From assembly GCA_036435485.1 (NCBI GenBank), contig CM071595.1:7740001-7804000 (forward strand): a DNA stretch of 64,000 bases, given 5' to 3'. Source of the stretch: Saposhnikovia divaricata. Taxonomy: Eukaryota > Streptophyta > Magnoliopsida > Apiales > Apiaceae. Below the pieces are notes generated by a model. It saw only the letters and a program-made list of their open reading frames with translations. It did no database searches and was not told the origin of the DNA. Below are positions 11,958 through 21,956 of the stretch, in pieces (within the stretch, counting starts at the first letter, position 1; every line of letters begins with the position of its first letter). Made by a program: the position numbers and the translations under genes.

Positions 11958-12663
11958 CTATAAATCATGATTTAGAACCAAAATCAGTTAGTATACAGAT
12001 ATACATATATAGTGAGATCTAAATCAATAGGATTGACGATTTACATCTCGAAATTGTTGTGAGATTAAGAAATTGAATGTGTGGGATTAAGAGAAACCCT
12101 AAGCGAGACTGAGAGAGAGAGAGAGAGAGAGACAAAGAGCGGGTTGAATTGGGGATAGTGGTGGGGGTAAATAAAAGAGTTAATGTACGTGTATGGGTTA
12201 TAAAAGGCCGTAATATATATTAATTTTATACGTCGGGGTTTAAAAACGTCGATGTAAAAAGAGATTATATAAGTCGGCATTTTCCTGACCGACGTATATG
12301 TTAATTATATACGTCGGTTATATTAAGAGCGACGTATAATATTGTCAAATATACATTATTTTTTCTTTAACTGACGTATAATAGCATTTTATACATCGTA
12401 TTTTTTTCAACCGACGTATAAAGTAGCATTATATACGTCGCCTTTTCTTCAACCGACGTATAATAGAACCTTATACGTCGGCTTTTTCTTGAACCGACGT
12501 ATATAAGTACTTTATACATCGCCTTTGGCCGAAACCGACGTATATAAGTACTTTATACGTCGCCTTTGGCCGAAACCGACGTATATAAGTACTTTATACG
12601 TCGCCTTTGACCGGAACTGACGTATAAGAGGCGACGTAAAAGATCAATTTTGTACTAGTGATC

Positions 12664-13150
12664 AAATTTATTAGGAAAATTCTATATGTTACCAATGTGG
12701 TTTTGGCTTTTCTATATAATACCATCATATTATTGAATTCTATACACACTCATATATTTGATTTTTCTATATATAATGTGGTTTTGGTTTTGCTAATTAA
12801 TATTAGAATGTTTCGGTGTATATTTTTAATGTAAAAGACATATATTTAATTAAATATTTTTTGCCAATTTAAGTCACATTTTTTCTTCCAAAGATGTTAA
12901 ATGGACCCTTGTTTTGCAATAATTATTTTGCAAAACACCATATCTTTTTTCTGACAAAAGATACATAAATAATTTTACGAATTGTATTGAAATACAATAA
13001 TTGGAGCAAATAATTCTTTTTATTCAAAAAACACACCGTATCTTTCGTTTACCGATAGATGTTAATATTTTTGCTTAACAGAAAAGTATAATAATGAAGT
13101 TTTTAATTCTTACATTTTCCTAAACCAGGGATAACATAATTAGAGAAAAA
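12664..13150. other. AT-rich intergenic DNA
   Basis: I see no gene or clear element here. Confidence 0.5.
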
Positions 13151-13953
13151 GCCTTAATTGCCCACCATTCAAGACAAAATGCCCGAAATATCGATTGGCG
13201 CTGACGCCGGCCCTTTCTGACCACGGGTTACGCATTTTACGTATTTGGGTACTGTGTTGCGCATGTTGAACATGCGTGTCTTGAGTCACGCATCTCCCAG
13301 ATGCGTGATGACGTCATATGACGTCATTATCTCCAAAGAAGTTCCGGTCGTCTCTCTCCCTCAAAATCGCCCTCGAAATAGCCATCCTCCGTTCTCCCCC
13401 CTCCAGCTACCTCCAGTCCTCCTGAAGGCATCAAAATGAAGCCCAGACGTGCCTCTCCATTTTCCCCCATTTGATTTGTTGAGTTTGGCCCCGCAGGGGC
13501 ATGTATGAATAGATCTGAAAGTAAATCGGAAAAAAGCTTTGATTTGGGGCATTCGAATCCGGCGAAACAAATGATAAACAAAGGGTATAGTCTTGTAGAG
13601 GATGAAAATACGATCATTTTGGTGTATGGTGTGTAACTGTTCGATGCTTGGAGAGAGTGAACGAGTGTGTCGAAGTTTTAATCAGAAAACTCTCCAACGG
13701 TGGCGTTCGAAGGGACGATGAATAGTGCCCAACACGCATGTTGAACATGCACTTTCCCGTCCACGCATGCTCAACATGCGCATCCAAGATCACTGTTCAC
13801 GATGCTGAAATTGAGATTAACGAAGTACATGCATGTGTACTGTGCGTGTAGCTACACGCATGCTTAGCATGCGTGGTAGGTGGGTATTTAGGGCCGTCAG
13901 TTCAACCGATGGGTATTTTGGACAAAAATGTTTGATTGGTGGGTATTTAGGGC
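13151..13953. repeat. TIR-like element with GCATG palindromes
   Basis: The left end GCCTTAATTGCCCACCATTC matches the inverse of the right end GATTGGTGGGTATTTAGGGC, with further inner similarity (GCCCGAAATATCG against CGATGGGTATTTTGG reversed). Inside are repeated perfect palindromes around GCATG (TTGAA) CATGC at 13260-13276, 13735-13751, 13765-13781 and 13857-13873, and GATGACGTCATATGACGTCAT at about 13307-13327. This is the same architecture as the element in invertase intron 6 (7450-7870) but with another palindrome word. No transposase or credible protein. Confidence 0.55.
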
Positions 13954-14671
13954 CATCACCCACATAATTATTATATACAAATGTCCTCCAAGATGGAACT
14001 CTGACTTTTTAAATTTAGGGGGTGTTATTCAATATTAACTTTTAATTACTTATAAGGAATTTAAAAATCATGTGTTATATTAAAAAAAATATGTGTTATT
14101 CAATTCTAACTTTTAAGGAGTATCAGAAAATATGGTGTTATTCAATTAATACTTTTAACAACTTTTAAAAAGTCATTAAAAGTATGATGTTATTCAATTT
14201 AAACCTTTAACAACTCTTAAAAAGTAGATTGTTATTCAGATAGCCATGAATTTGGAAGGACAATTAAATTTAATGATTTTTAATGACTTTTTACTCAAAA
14301 TATAACTAGAAATCTTATTTGAAAAGTCTTGTGGTTTGGGACAAGATTTCACATGACTTTTACATTATTATTTTATTTCTTCAATTCCTTTTAATTGAAA
14401 ATTTTGTCATTTTTCTCTCACACAAAGAATTTCTCTCTTTTACGTACAAAAATCATCTTACTTACACAAATCATCTTTTTACCTATACATATATATGATT
14501 TAAAAATTAGTAATTTAATAATTATTGTATATTACTCTTGTAAATGAAAAATTTTATAAGTGATATTATTAACATACCTTCTTATTATAAAGTTTTTAAC
14601 AAATTCATAATTTATAACTTTTTTCTTTATGCTACTGATTTATTATATTTTGTTTTCATATTAATATATGT

Positions 14672-16194
14672 TAGGGTTGTAAACGAACAAAGTCGAGTTT
14701 CGTTTGAGCCGAGCCGATCTTAATTTTTTTTTAAACGAAATCGAGTCAAGTTGATTTTGCTAACCGAATGAAAAGTGATGTTTAAGATCGGCTCGCTAAT
14801 AAACGAGTCTGTTAGGTCCGGAATAACGTAGAAGGGGGGTTGAATGCGTTATTCTAAAAATATTTCAATTTTTGATGTGGATATGAGATCAAAAATACTG
14901 AATCGAAATAACACAACTGTTTGGGAAATATCTTTGAATAGATAAAACCCGGAGGTTTGTTACACAATCTAATTCTATGGATCAGCTACAAAATCAAACA
15001 CTCCTAAGAATAGTTTAGGCACGAGGACCTTCTACCCGACACTTCCTGAAGGCGGGCTAAGCCGACTTTCCTACTAGATGGACTGTCTAGCAGCTTACAC
15101 AGAGAAGATATATAAGAGACAGAAGAGAAAGTTGTGTGTTGAGGTGTGTTTTGAAATGAAATACAACAGGCCTATTTATATATTATAGAAAGTCACTATT
15201 TGACACTATTCCAACAACCCCAAAATAGTAACCGAGCACTATTCCAACAAGCCCCAAATAGTAACCGGACACTATTTCACCAACCCCAAATAGTAACCGG
15301 GCACTATTACACCAACCCCAAATAGTAACAGTGCATAGTAACCGTGCATAGTAACTTTGCATAGTAACTGCGCATAGTAATACTATTTTTGTATCTCTTG
15401 GGCTTCTTTCTTCTGTTTTATTCTGCTGTTTTAATTCATCTCTGAAAATAATTCAAGTACTAGATTAATTTAATTATTTGTTATAAATAATTAATTAATC
15501 TGTTACTTATTTAATTTTCAGAGAGTAAATTAATTTTTGACAATACCTTGAAATATTATGTCTGTCCTTGATCGTCAATAGGCTTTGGCAATTCTTTCTG
15601 TAAATTAATGTGTTGATTCTTCTCGTATGTGCTGACACTTAGTGCGCTGGTCTGGTTCACAAGTGACTAGCACTGATCTTGATCTTCACACCTTCGTTAC
15701 ATTCCAATTGATTAGCGTGTAGCAGTATCTTCAAATTATGTAAATACATGGAATCTTTTTTGCTCTTCAACTGAATCATCTGTACATCTTATTCTGTCAC
15801 TGAGGCTTGAACATGTTAATGAACTTCTTTCAGCGACTTGATTCTTGTTGGTGCCTGTTCTTCAAATTTCACGATCCCTGTATAGATTTAATATTATTTA
15901 TCTTTTATCCTAGTTGAGTAATATATATCCTCTTTTACATATTACATTACATTATGCTTTACAGAGTCAAACACGAGTTTGGTCAAGAATAATTCGAGTC
16001 GAACTCGAACCGAACTTGAGCCGAATTGAGTTCGTATATTTTATACTCAATCAAATTCGATTTTTAAAATGACTCGTGCGATTCATATTTTCGCAACCAA
16101 ATCATATTTTAATATTTAAACGATTTTATCGATCAATGATGTACATTTAAGGATGACAATATATAGAATTTGGGTCTGTTCATTTACAGCTCTA
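14672..16194. mobile_element. hAT-like element nested in the Tourist-like MITE
   Basis: The left end TAGGGTTGTAAACGAAC mirrors the right end GTTCATTTACAGCTCTA. The flanks ATATATGT (14664-14671) and ATATAAGT (16195-16202) match at 7 of 8 bases, the target-duplication size of hAT transposons. The body carries GGCTCG/CGAGCC words typical of this family. It has no transposase and is itself split by a solo LTR. Confidence 0.75.
14810..15963 (-). mobile_element. Solo LTR nested in the hAT-like element
   Basis: Starts TGTTAGGTCCGGAATAACG and ends GCTTTACA, flanked by a perfect 5-bp duplication GAGTC (14805-14809 and 15964-15968). On the minus strand the end reads CAACCCCCCTTCTACG, a common 3' end of copia-type LTRs. 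Near 15185-15380 it holds a run of repeated words (CACTATT..CCAAATAGTAACCG). No internal retrotransposon domain remains, so it is a recombination product. Confidence 0.85.
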
Positions 16195-16438
16195 ATATAA
16201 GTTTATGTTAGATTCATTATATGTAAGTTACATTCATATTAATATAAGTTATCGATTAAAAGTCATTATATGTAAGTAAAATTCCTCTAAAGTCAAGATA
16301 AAAAAGTCTATAAAAGTAATGATGAAATATACGAACTCTGTAAAAAGTCATTGAAAGTTTATCAAATCAGTAAAAGTCATTAAATTTTAAAATATCAATA
16401 AAAATCATTTGAAGTCCTAATACAATACCACCCACTTA

Positions 16439-16738
16439 GTATTTGTTTGGGTTGCATATAGGAATTAACTTCCTATTGGAACTAGTAATTAATTACTTGG
16501 TATTTAAAATTTATAGAAAGTGAAAAAAAATTATTTGGTTGTTGATGTGGGTATTTAAATTCATAGAAATTTTGAATAATCAAGGGTGGGGTGACTAACT
16601 TACCCACATATCATGGATATTCAACATTCCAAGAAAGTTACACTTCCCTTATTTTATTAAACCAAACAACTTTGCTTAATACCACTTCTCAGGAAAGTGA
16701 AATACATGGGTATTGAAAAGGTAACCAAACGAAATACA
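16439..16738. mobile_element. Short MITE-like element
   Basis: GTATTTGTTTGGGTT at the left mirrors AACCAAACGAAATAC at the right, about 14 bp of inverted repeat. It is AT-rich with no coding capacity. The target duplication is not clear, so the boundaries are approximate. Confidence 0.5.
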
Positions 16739-16879
16739 TAATATTTGGGAGGTCTCAGTTTCTCCTATTTTCTAATATTTATCAAATATTGAACTTATGT
16801 GCTATATTCGTCCAAAAAGATGAAATGCCAACTAGTGATTCACTTTTTACCCAACTAATGAGCCTTCCAAAGCGACTAA

Positions 16880-17700
16880 TTAAGTCATAAACTTTATGAT
16901 GGGCCTGAATAGAAAGAATGAGAACATAGCCGCAAATCTTCTAGCTATGAACCCTTACCAAGCCTTAATAGAGCATTTCATTTGGAGCAACAAGCTGAAA
17001 AACAAAAGCAAATAATGGAAGGCCAAGAAATGGGCACTGAAGCAAGCGCCTTTAGTGTGAACAGAATGAATCAAAGAAACTTTCAAGGTGGATTTCAGAA
17101 AATAGAAAGCAAGGAGATGAAAAATTTAAAGAAATGTGAACATTGTAAATGAAAGGGCATGTGAAAGAAGAGTGCTCTAAGTTGATAGGGTATCCTAAAT
17201 GGTTCAAGAATCCTAAAGGAAGAGGTTCTGTAAAATTTGGAGAAAATTTGACAAAAGAAGAATCTGATATTGAACAAGAGGATCCCCTAGGAAGATATGC
17301 AACAGAAGGAGGCAAAGAAGGGAAACCAGACAACAAGATGATTAATGTGATTGTACAAGAGATGTTCAAAATGTTCAATGCTTAACAACAAGGAGGTACA
17401 TCCGTTAATCTAACAACAAAATGACAAATTTTGCAGGTATGAATACTAGCTAGTAATACTCTATCAATTTGTCAAGAATTAATATGATAAAAATGCTTGA
17501 ATTATTGATTTTGGAGCTTCAGACCACATGTGTGGAAATGAAGTCTTATTTTGTGAGTTAAAAAATATAAATAATCTAGTGAAAGTGAGTTTGCCAGATT
17601 GCTCAACGAAAGTTGTGGTCAAGATAGGAACTGTTAAGTTATCCGAGAAGTTAATGTTATAATGTGTTATACATTCTGGAATTCAGACACAACTTACTCC
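16880..17700 (+). pseudogene. Decayed Ty1-copia gag-protease remnant
   Basis: The + strand shows broken frames of a copia polyprotein. At about 17130-17210 there is a zinc knuckle reading CEHCK-stop-KGHVKEEC followed by SKLIGYPKWFK, the CX2CX4HX4C pattern of gag. At about 17503-17560 IIDFGASDHMCGN is the protease active-site region; the family consensus has DSG, here DFG. Stops and frame changes separate the pieces. No LTRs were found. Integrase and reverse transcriptase are missing. Confidence 0.75.
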
Positions 17701-19116
17701 ATACACAACTTACTTTTAATGAGTAAAATGATTTAAAGAAGTAATTTGAATGTATTGTTTGATACAAAAAAATTGTATCTTACAAGATTAATTTGAATGA
17801 ATATGCCGCTTTTCTAACACCTTAACTTAAAATTATAGAACGATTAATTACTTAACACTTAGCAATGCATGAAAGAGCTGATCAAGGTTGACTTGTCGGG
17901 AAAAGTCAACAGCTGTTTTGCTCGACAAAATGATACAGTTTGTTACAAAAAATATTACATGCCTATACAGTAATATACAGTGATTTACAGTAATATACAG
18001 TGATTTATTGTCCGGAGATTTTAATGTCGAATTGCAGCAGATACAACTGTGGGATGCCATGCCTACTTTGGAAATCTTGCCGCAGAATTTTGTAGGATCC
18101 TATGCCTACGTACCTTAACTTTTTCTTAGCTAAATCTGTATACCTTGCCTTCTTTTTCTAATAGCTAAATCTCTACGCCCCTAGCTAGATTCACAACTCA
18201 TCCAATTTCATTTTCTTAAGATGACCTTTTTGTAACGTATTAAAATTTTAGATAAGTTGATTATTTACAATGATGTCTGAATTTGGTTTGGGCTATAATT
18301 TCAAGTACGAATGCTCCCATCTTCATTGGTTCAATTTGAGTTCTACAATTCCTATTTATTTAATTTAAATATTTGTTTGAGTTCTCCTACTTTCATTTAT
18401 TTAATTTAAATATTTATTTGTGATCGTCTTTCTGTTGGTTGCTTAATTAATAATGTGAATTATACATCTGATATGAATTAAATCAGTAGAACTTGGTTTA
18501 TCTTGATAAAGACAATGAAGTTAATTAACTTCCGTTCTAGACGTGAAGTTCTAATCTTACTCGACTAATCTGTATGCATACCCGATTCTCGCAAATACTA
18601 AGTATATGAAAAGCTCAGATGAGAAAACTTGGTACTTCAATTGTCCTAAATGTTTGTTTTTGTTTAGTAGTTCCGTAATTATGTTTTTATATAACAATGT
18701 AGTACTAGTGCATTTTTTCTGCTAACATGAAGAAGTTAACTCTAGGATGTTATTGCATCAGTGATTAAAATTAACTCAAACTGACTTATATTAAAAGATA
18801 ATGAAGGCTTAACATATATAGATTAAGCACAATCAATGCTCAAGGATCACATGTAACTAACAATAAACTTAACTAGCTAGATTAATTAGTATCAAAAGTT
18901 TATGCTGGAGACTGCATGGATGAAACAACAATAGGCTAGATAGCACCGTGGAAACATTAATCCTTCATTAGATCACTCAAGTTCTTAGGACATAGTACAC
19001 TAGCATTCGATATATATAAATCTTCGGGTTGAAACAAAGAAACATAAGCTAGGCGTTGAAGAAGTGCTACGTACTTAACTAGATAATAGAACAACAACAT
19101 TCATCTACTACGTTAA
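17701..19116. other. Intergenic downstream of YABBY
   Basis: AT-rich, with no gene seen. A small direct repeat of TACAGTAATATACAGTGATT lies at about 17967-18006. The part next to 19116 is the presumed YABBY 3' UTR. Confidence 0.5.
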
Positions 19117-21136
19117 CTAGTATGGAGAGACACCGATATTAGCTGAAGCGAAATAGCCATCTTTCATGAGGATATCTTCTGCATTGTCCTGCACACATAA
19201 TTTTTGTTTCGAAAATTAAGAAGTATTAATCATAAGTGTGCTCAAATCAGCCAGTGGTCAATTTTGCAGTAGTGGTCAATATATTGTGTGTGTGTGAATT
19301 ACACAATGAAGAGCTAGGGAGCATTGCATTAATGTGAGAATATCTATACCTGTTGGCACACAGTAGTAGTTGTCTTCTTTGTTGTAGTTTGATCAGCAGG
19401 CATGAGACCAAAATGGATGTGAGGAAAATGGGCCCACTAAAGTACAAACAAGAAATAAATTCTTAAAATAATTCCCCAATTATTTGATCATAGAATTGAA
19501 ACCCTAATTTTCTTACTTACATTCTTAGCAGCAGCACTAAATGCTTCTCTGTGGCTGATATCTGGATTTCCGGCTTTGATGCGTTGGATTTCATCCCTGC
19601 ATTTTCACACACATGATCGTATTCATCTACTTGCACATTCTGCGACATAATTGATCAAATTATATCTACTGACATCGAATCGAAACTTACTTAATAAATC
19701 GATTGTAGGCGGATGGGACTCGCTGTCTCTTCTCTGGAGCTGAAACAAATAACATTATTAAGTTCACATTCTTTGACTTAATTGTGGGTGTGAGGGCGTG
19801 GTCATATCTGTGTAGCACATACATATGTACTGACATTTCTTATCTTCCTTTACTTTCTCTATATATAGTCGATTTGCAGTAGTCAGAACAATTATGAAGT
19901 TCATGTTGGTCAGCTAGCTAATGATCTTGAATGCGATTTGAATATTTTATATATATGTAAAAAAGTTTAAAATTAGTCTTCAAAGAATTAAACAGTAATT
20001 AGTACTTATAGATGATTAACATTAGCAGATCAAGTTTTTTTTTTTTTTCTTTTTTTAGGCGATAACAGTTATTAATAAGAAACAAATAACATCTCAAAAC
20101 ATGTTTACTTCTTCTATTTCTTCTCCATAAATTGTCATTTTAAAAATTAGACACTCAAGCAGTTACTAATTTGCCTCCCTAGCTAACTACTCCATTTCAC
20201 CTCTCAAGCTCTTGTTACAAAAGACGACAAACGGTATAGTCTACAAAGACAAGGAGCTGCTTCGAGAATATCGTTACAGCTTTCAATTTTGTTTGCAAAT
20301 AAAGTTTAGGCTTGAACCTTAATTAACTTCTCTAACGATCTCTACATTTTAATAGAAGTTTGTGTGCTTTAGGATAGATTTTCCGGACGATATGATTGTG
20401 TTGATCAAATTTCACTAAATATTGCAGGCAGGATTGATTAATTAATATAACTCACGTCTGTTAACTGCTGGCGGTCTAGGCATTTCATCGAATCCTCCAG
20501 CTCTACTTGAAAGAGAGAAGTCATTGATCAGATTAGCCTGATTGATGAGATAGTTCGGAGTTGAGTTTGGAATCTCTTCCTGCAGATAGATGCATCATAC
20601 ATATAAACAAATTAACATGTGTGAAAATACCCCAAATAAATCACAAATTATTATATATGGTACTAATGTGTACCATAAGGTTGTGATGGCTAGGAGGAAA
20701 AAAGGAGTGATGACCCAAGTGAAGCTGATTAGCCGAAGGCAGCAGCAGTGCACGCATGTTCACCGGAAGTAGGTTTGTGCAGTGGCCGCATCGAACCGTA
20801 ACCGTCTTGAACAAACTAGAGCAAGGAACACTCACCTACAAAATCACAAATCAACAGAAAAAACCTTATTTATTAACTATAAACGTCGTAATATCGCTTA
20901 AGCCATAAAGAATGGTACAAAACCCTAAAATAAAATCTATAACCTAAATACAACTAGCAAAATTCAAGATTAAAAAAAACTAATGAGGTATATATCAGAA
21001 TGAAGAAGAATATGTATACAGCAAGAACGGTATCGCAGATATTGCAGTGGACATAACAGAGCTTCTCAGAGGAAGGAGGAGGGAGATGTTCATTAGGAGA
21101 TAACAAGGAAGAATTAGAAGAAGAAGAGGAAGACAT
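19117..21136 (-). CDS. YABBY transcription factor, FIL/YAB3 type
   Basis: YABBY proteins set abaxial cell fate and blade growth in leaves and floral organs; they act in the nucleus. Seven exons on the minus strand: 21136-21020, 20835-20674, 20579-20456, 19739-19691, 19596-19521, 19436-19350, 19188-19117, all in phase and all GT-AG, giving 228 residues. The zinc finger is CX2C-X20-CX2C at residues 31, 34, 55 and 58 (CNIC ... CGHC). The HMG-like YABBY domain spans about 132-186, from NRPPEKRQRVPSAYNRFIK to NWAHFPHIHFG. The C-terminal NIGVSPY resembles the NVGVTPY end of FIL/YAB3. The start at 21136 is chosen because an in-frame upstream ATG (21274) lies only about 25 bases from the TATA box, probably before the transcript begins. 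No breaks were found. Confidence 0.96.
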
Positions 21137-21296
21137 AGTAGTGTTTATCTTTCTTAAACACTTTTCAAGATTTTCTTGTTTTTTTGGCAGAGGGGCTATG
21201 ATTTGATTTGAGGGTTTTGGTTTGATTGATGGATGGACTGATTGATGGCTTGACAGATTAACCACCAGTACCACCTTGGATCTGCTAGCTCTTGAT

Positions 21297-21303
21297 TATA
21301 TAC
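21297..21303 (-). promoter_or_regulatory. TATA box of the YABBY gene
   Basis: TATATAA on the minus strand, about 160 bases before the chosen ATG, predicting a 5' UTR of roughly 130 bases. Confidence 0.55.
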
Positions 21304-21772
21304 TACTATTTTGAGAGGAAATGGAATAAAATATTAATAAAAAAAAAGGACTGGGCTAGAAATTTAACTGGAGGATTTGAAACTAGTCAAAATAGACAAG
21401 GAGAAAGTAGATGAGTGCATAGTAACATTGGTAGTGGTAGATATAATTAGAAAGGCATAGAGGGGCCAATTCTTCTTTTAATTTTAGCACTGTTTATGGG
21501 TCGGTCATCAAGGCAGTAATAATGATTGTGTAATATGTATGTATGTGCACACCATGGCTGTAAATTGTGTAATATTGTACCTCTTTTAAAGTAATAATTT
21601 CCTCCGATCTAAATTTGAATCAGTTTAAAAAGTAATGAATTTCGATAAAATAATAAGATATTTCGATAAAATAATAAGATAATATTTTTTTTATAAAAAC
21701 CCTATATAATATGTAATACCAATAATATTATAAATTAATAACTTCTTTGTATTCCTAAAATTAATATATGTC
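21304..21772. other. YABBY upstream region
   Basis: AT-rich promoter-side DNA. The word GTC(G)GTCAT..A.GCAGTAATAA near 21500 recurs at about 23588, showing an old duplication. No other gene was seen. Confidence 0.45.
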
Positions 21773-21940
21773 GCCCGTAAGGGTTGTTTCAGTTTGTTAA
21801 AGAGAGGTCATCTCACCTCTTGGTCACTGGTTCGACTCCCATGGGAGGCGGATTTGTGATTATGCTATCATGGGGCAAACATGGGTTTACCCAGAGCGCA
21901 CCCGAAGGGTAGCGGCTGCGGGTTCTCATGTTAAAAAAAA
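21773..21940 (+). mobile_element. tRNA-derived SINE
   Basis: About 165 bp with a clear pol III B box (GGTTCGACTCC at about 21830), a weaker A-box-like segment upstream, the plant SINE word CCCGAAGGGTAGCGGCTGCG near the 3' end, and a poly-A tail. It is flanked by a long target duplication, AAAATTAATATATGTC, at 21757-21772 and 21941-21956, which marks LINE-driven insertion. Confidence 0.88.
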
Positions 21941-21956
21941 AAAATTAATATATGTC

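Larger units (their letters stand above)
9270..12660. mobile_element. Non-autonomous CACTA transposon 1, with captured gene pieces
   Basis: The right end reads TTTTGTACTAGTG (inverse of CACTAGTACAAAA); the left end is the mutated TATATGTACAAAATTGGC. Both are flanked by the 3-bp duplication ATC (9267-9269 and 12661-12663), the size expected for CACTA. The outer 300-450 bp at each end are arrays of the subterminal word TACGTCGG in both orientations (9288-9593 left, 12230-12645 right), which in CACTA elements serve as transposase-binding sites. No transposase ORF lies inside. The interior is made of exon-like pieces of host genes, all read on the minus strand, plus a microsatellite block. Confidence 0.88.
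14018..16435. mobile_element. Tourist-like MITE interrupted by nested insertions
   Basis: Begins GGGGGTGTTATTCAAT and ends ATACAATACCACCCAC (inverse GTGGGTGGTATTGTAT), flanked by TTA on both sides (14015-14017 and 16436-16438), as expected for PIF/Harbinger-type MITEs. The original arms are rich in TTATTCAAT..AACTTTTAA words. It is split by the hAT-like element at 14672-16194. Confidence 0.75.

Noticed and set aside
21825..21850. Possible tRNA gene from the B box
   Set aside because: No cloverleaf or anticodon stem; flanking duplications and a poly-A tail identify a SINE.
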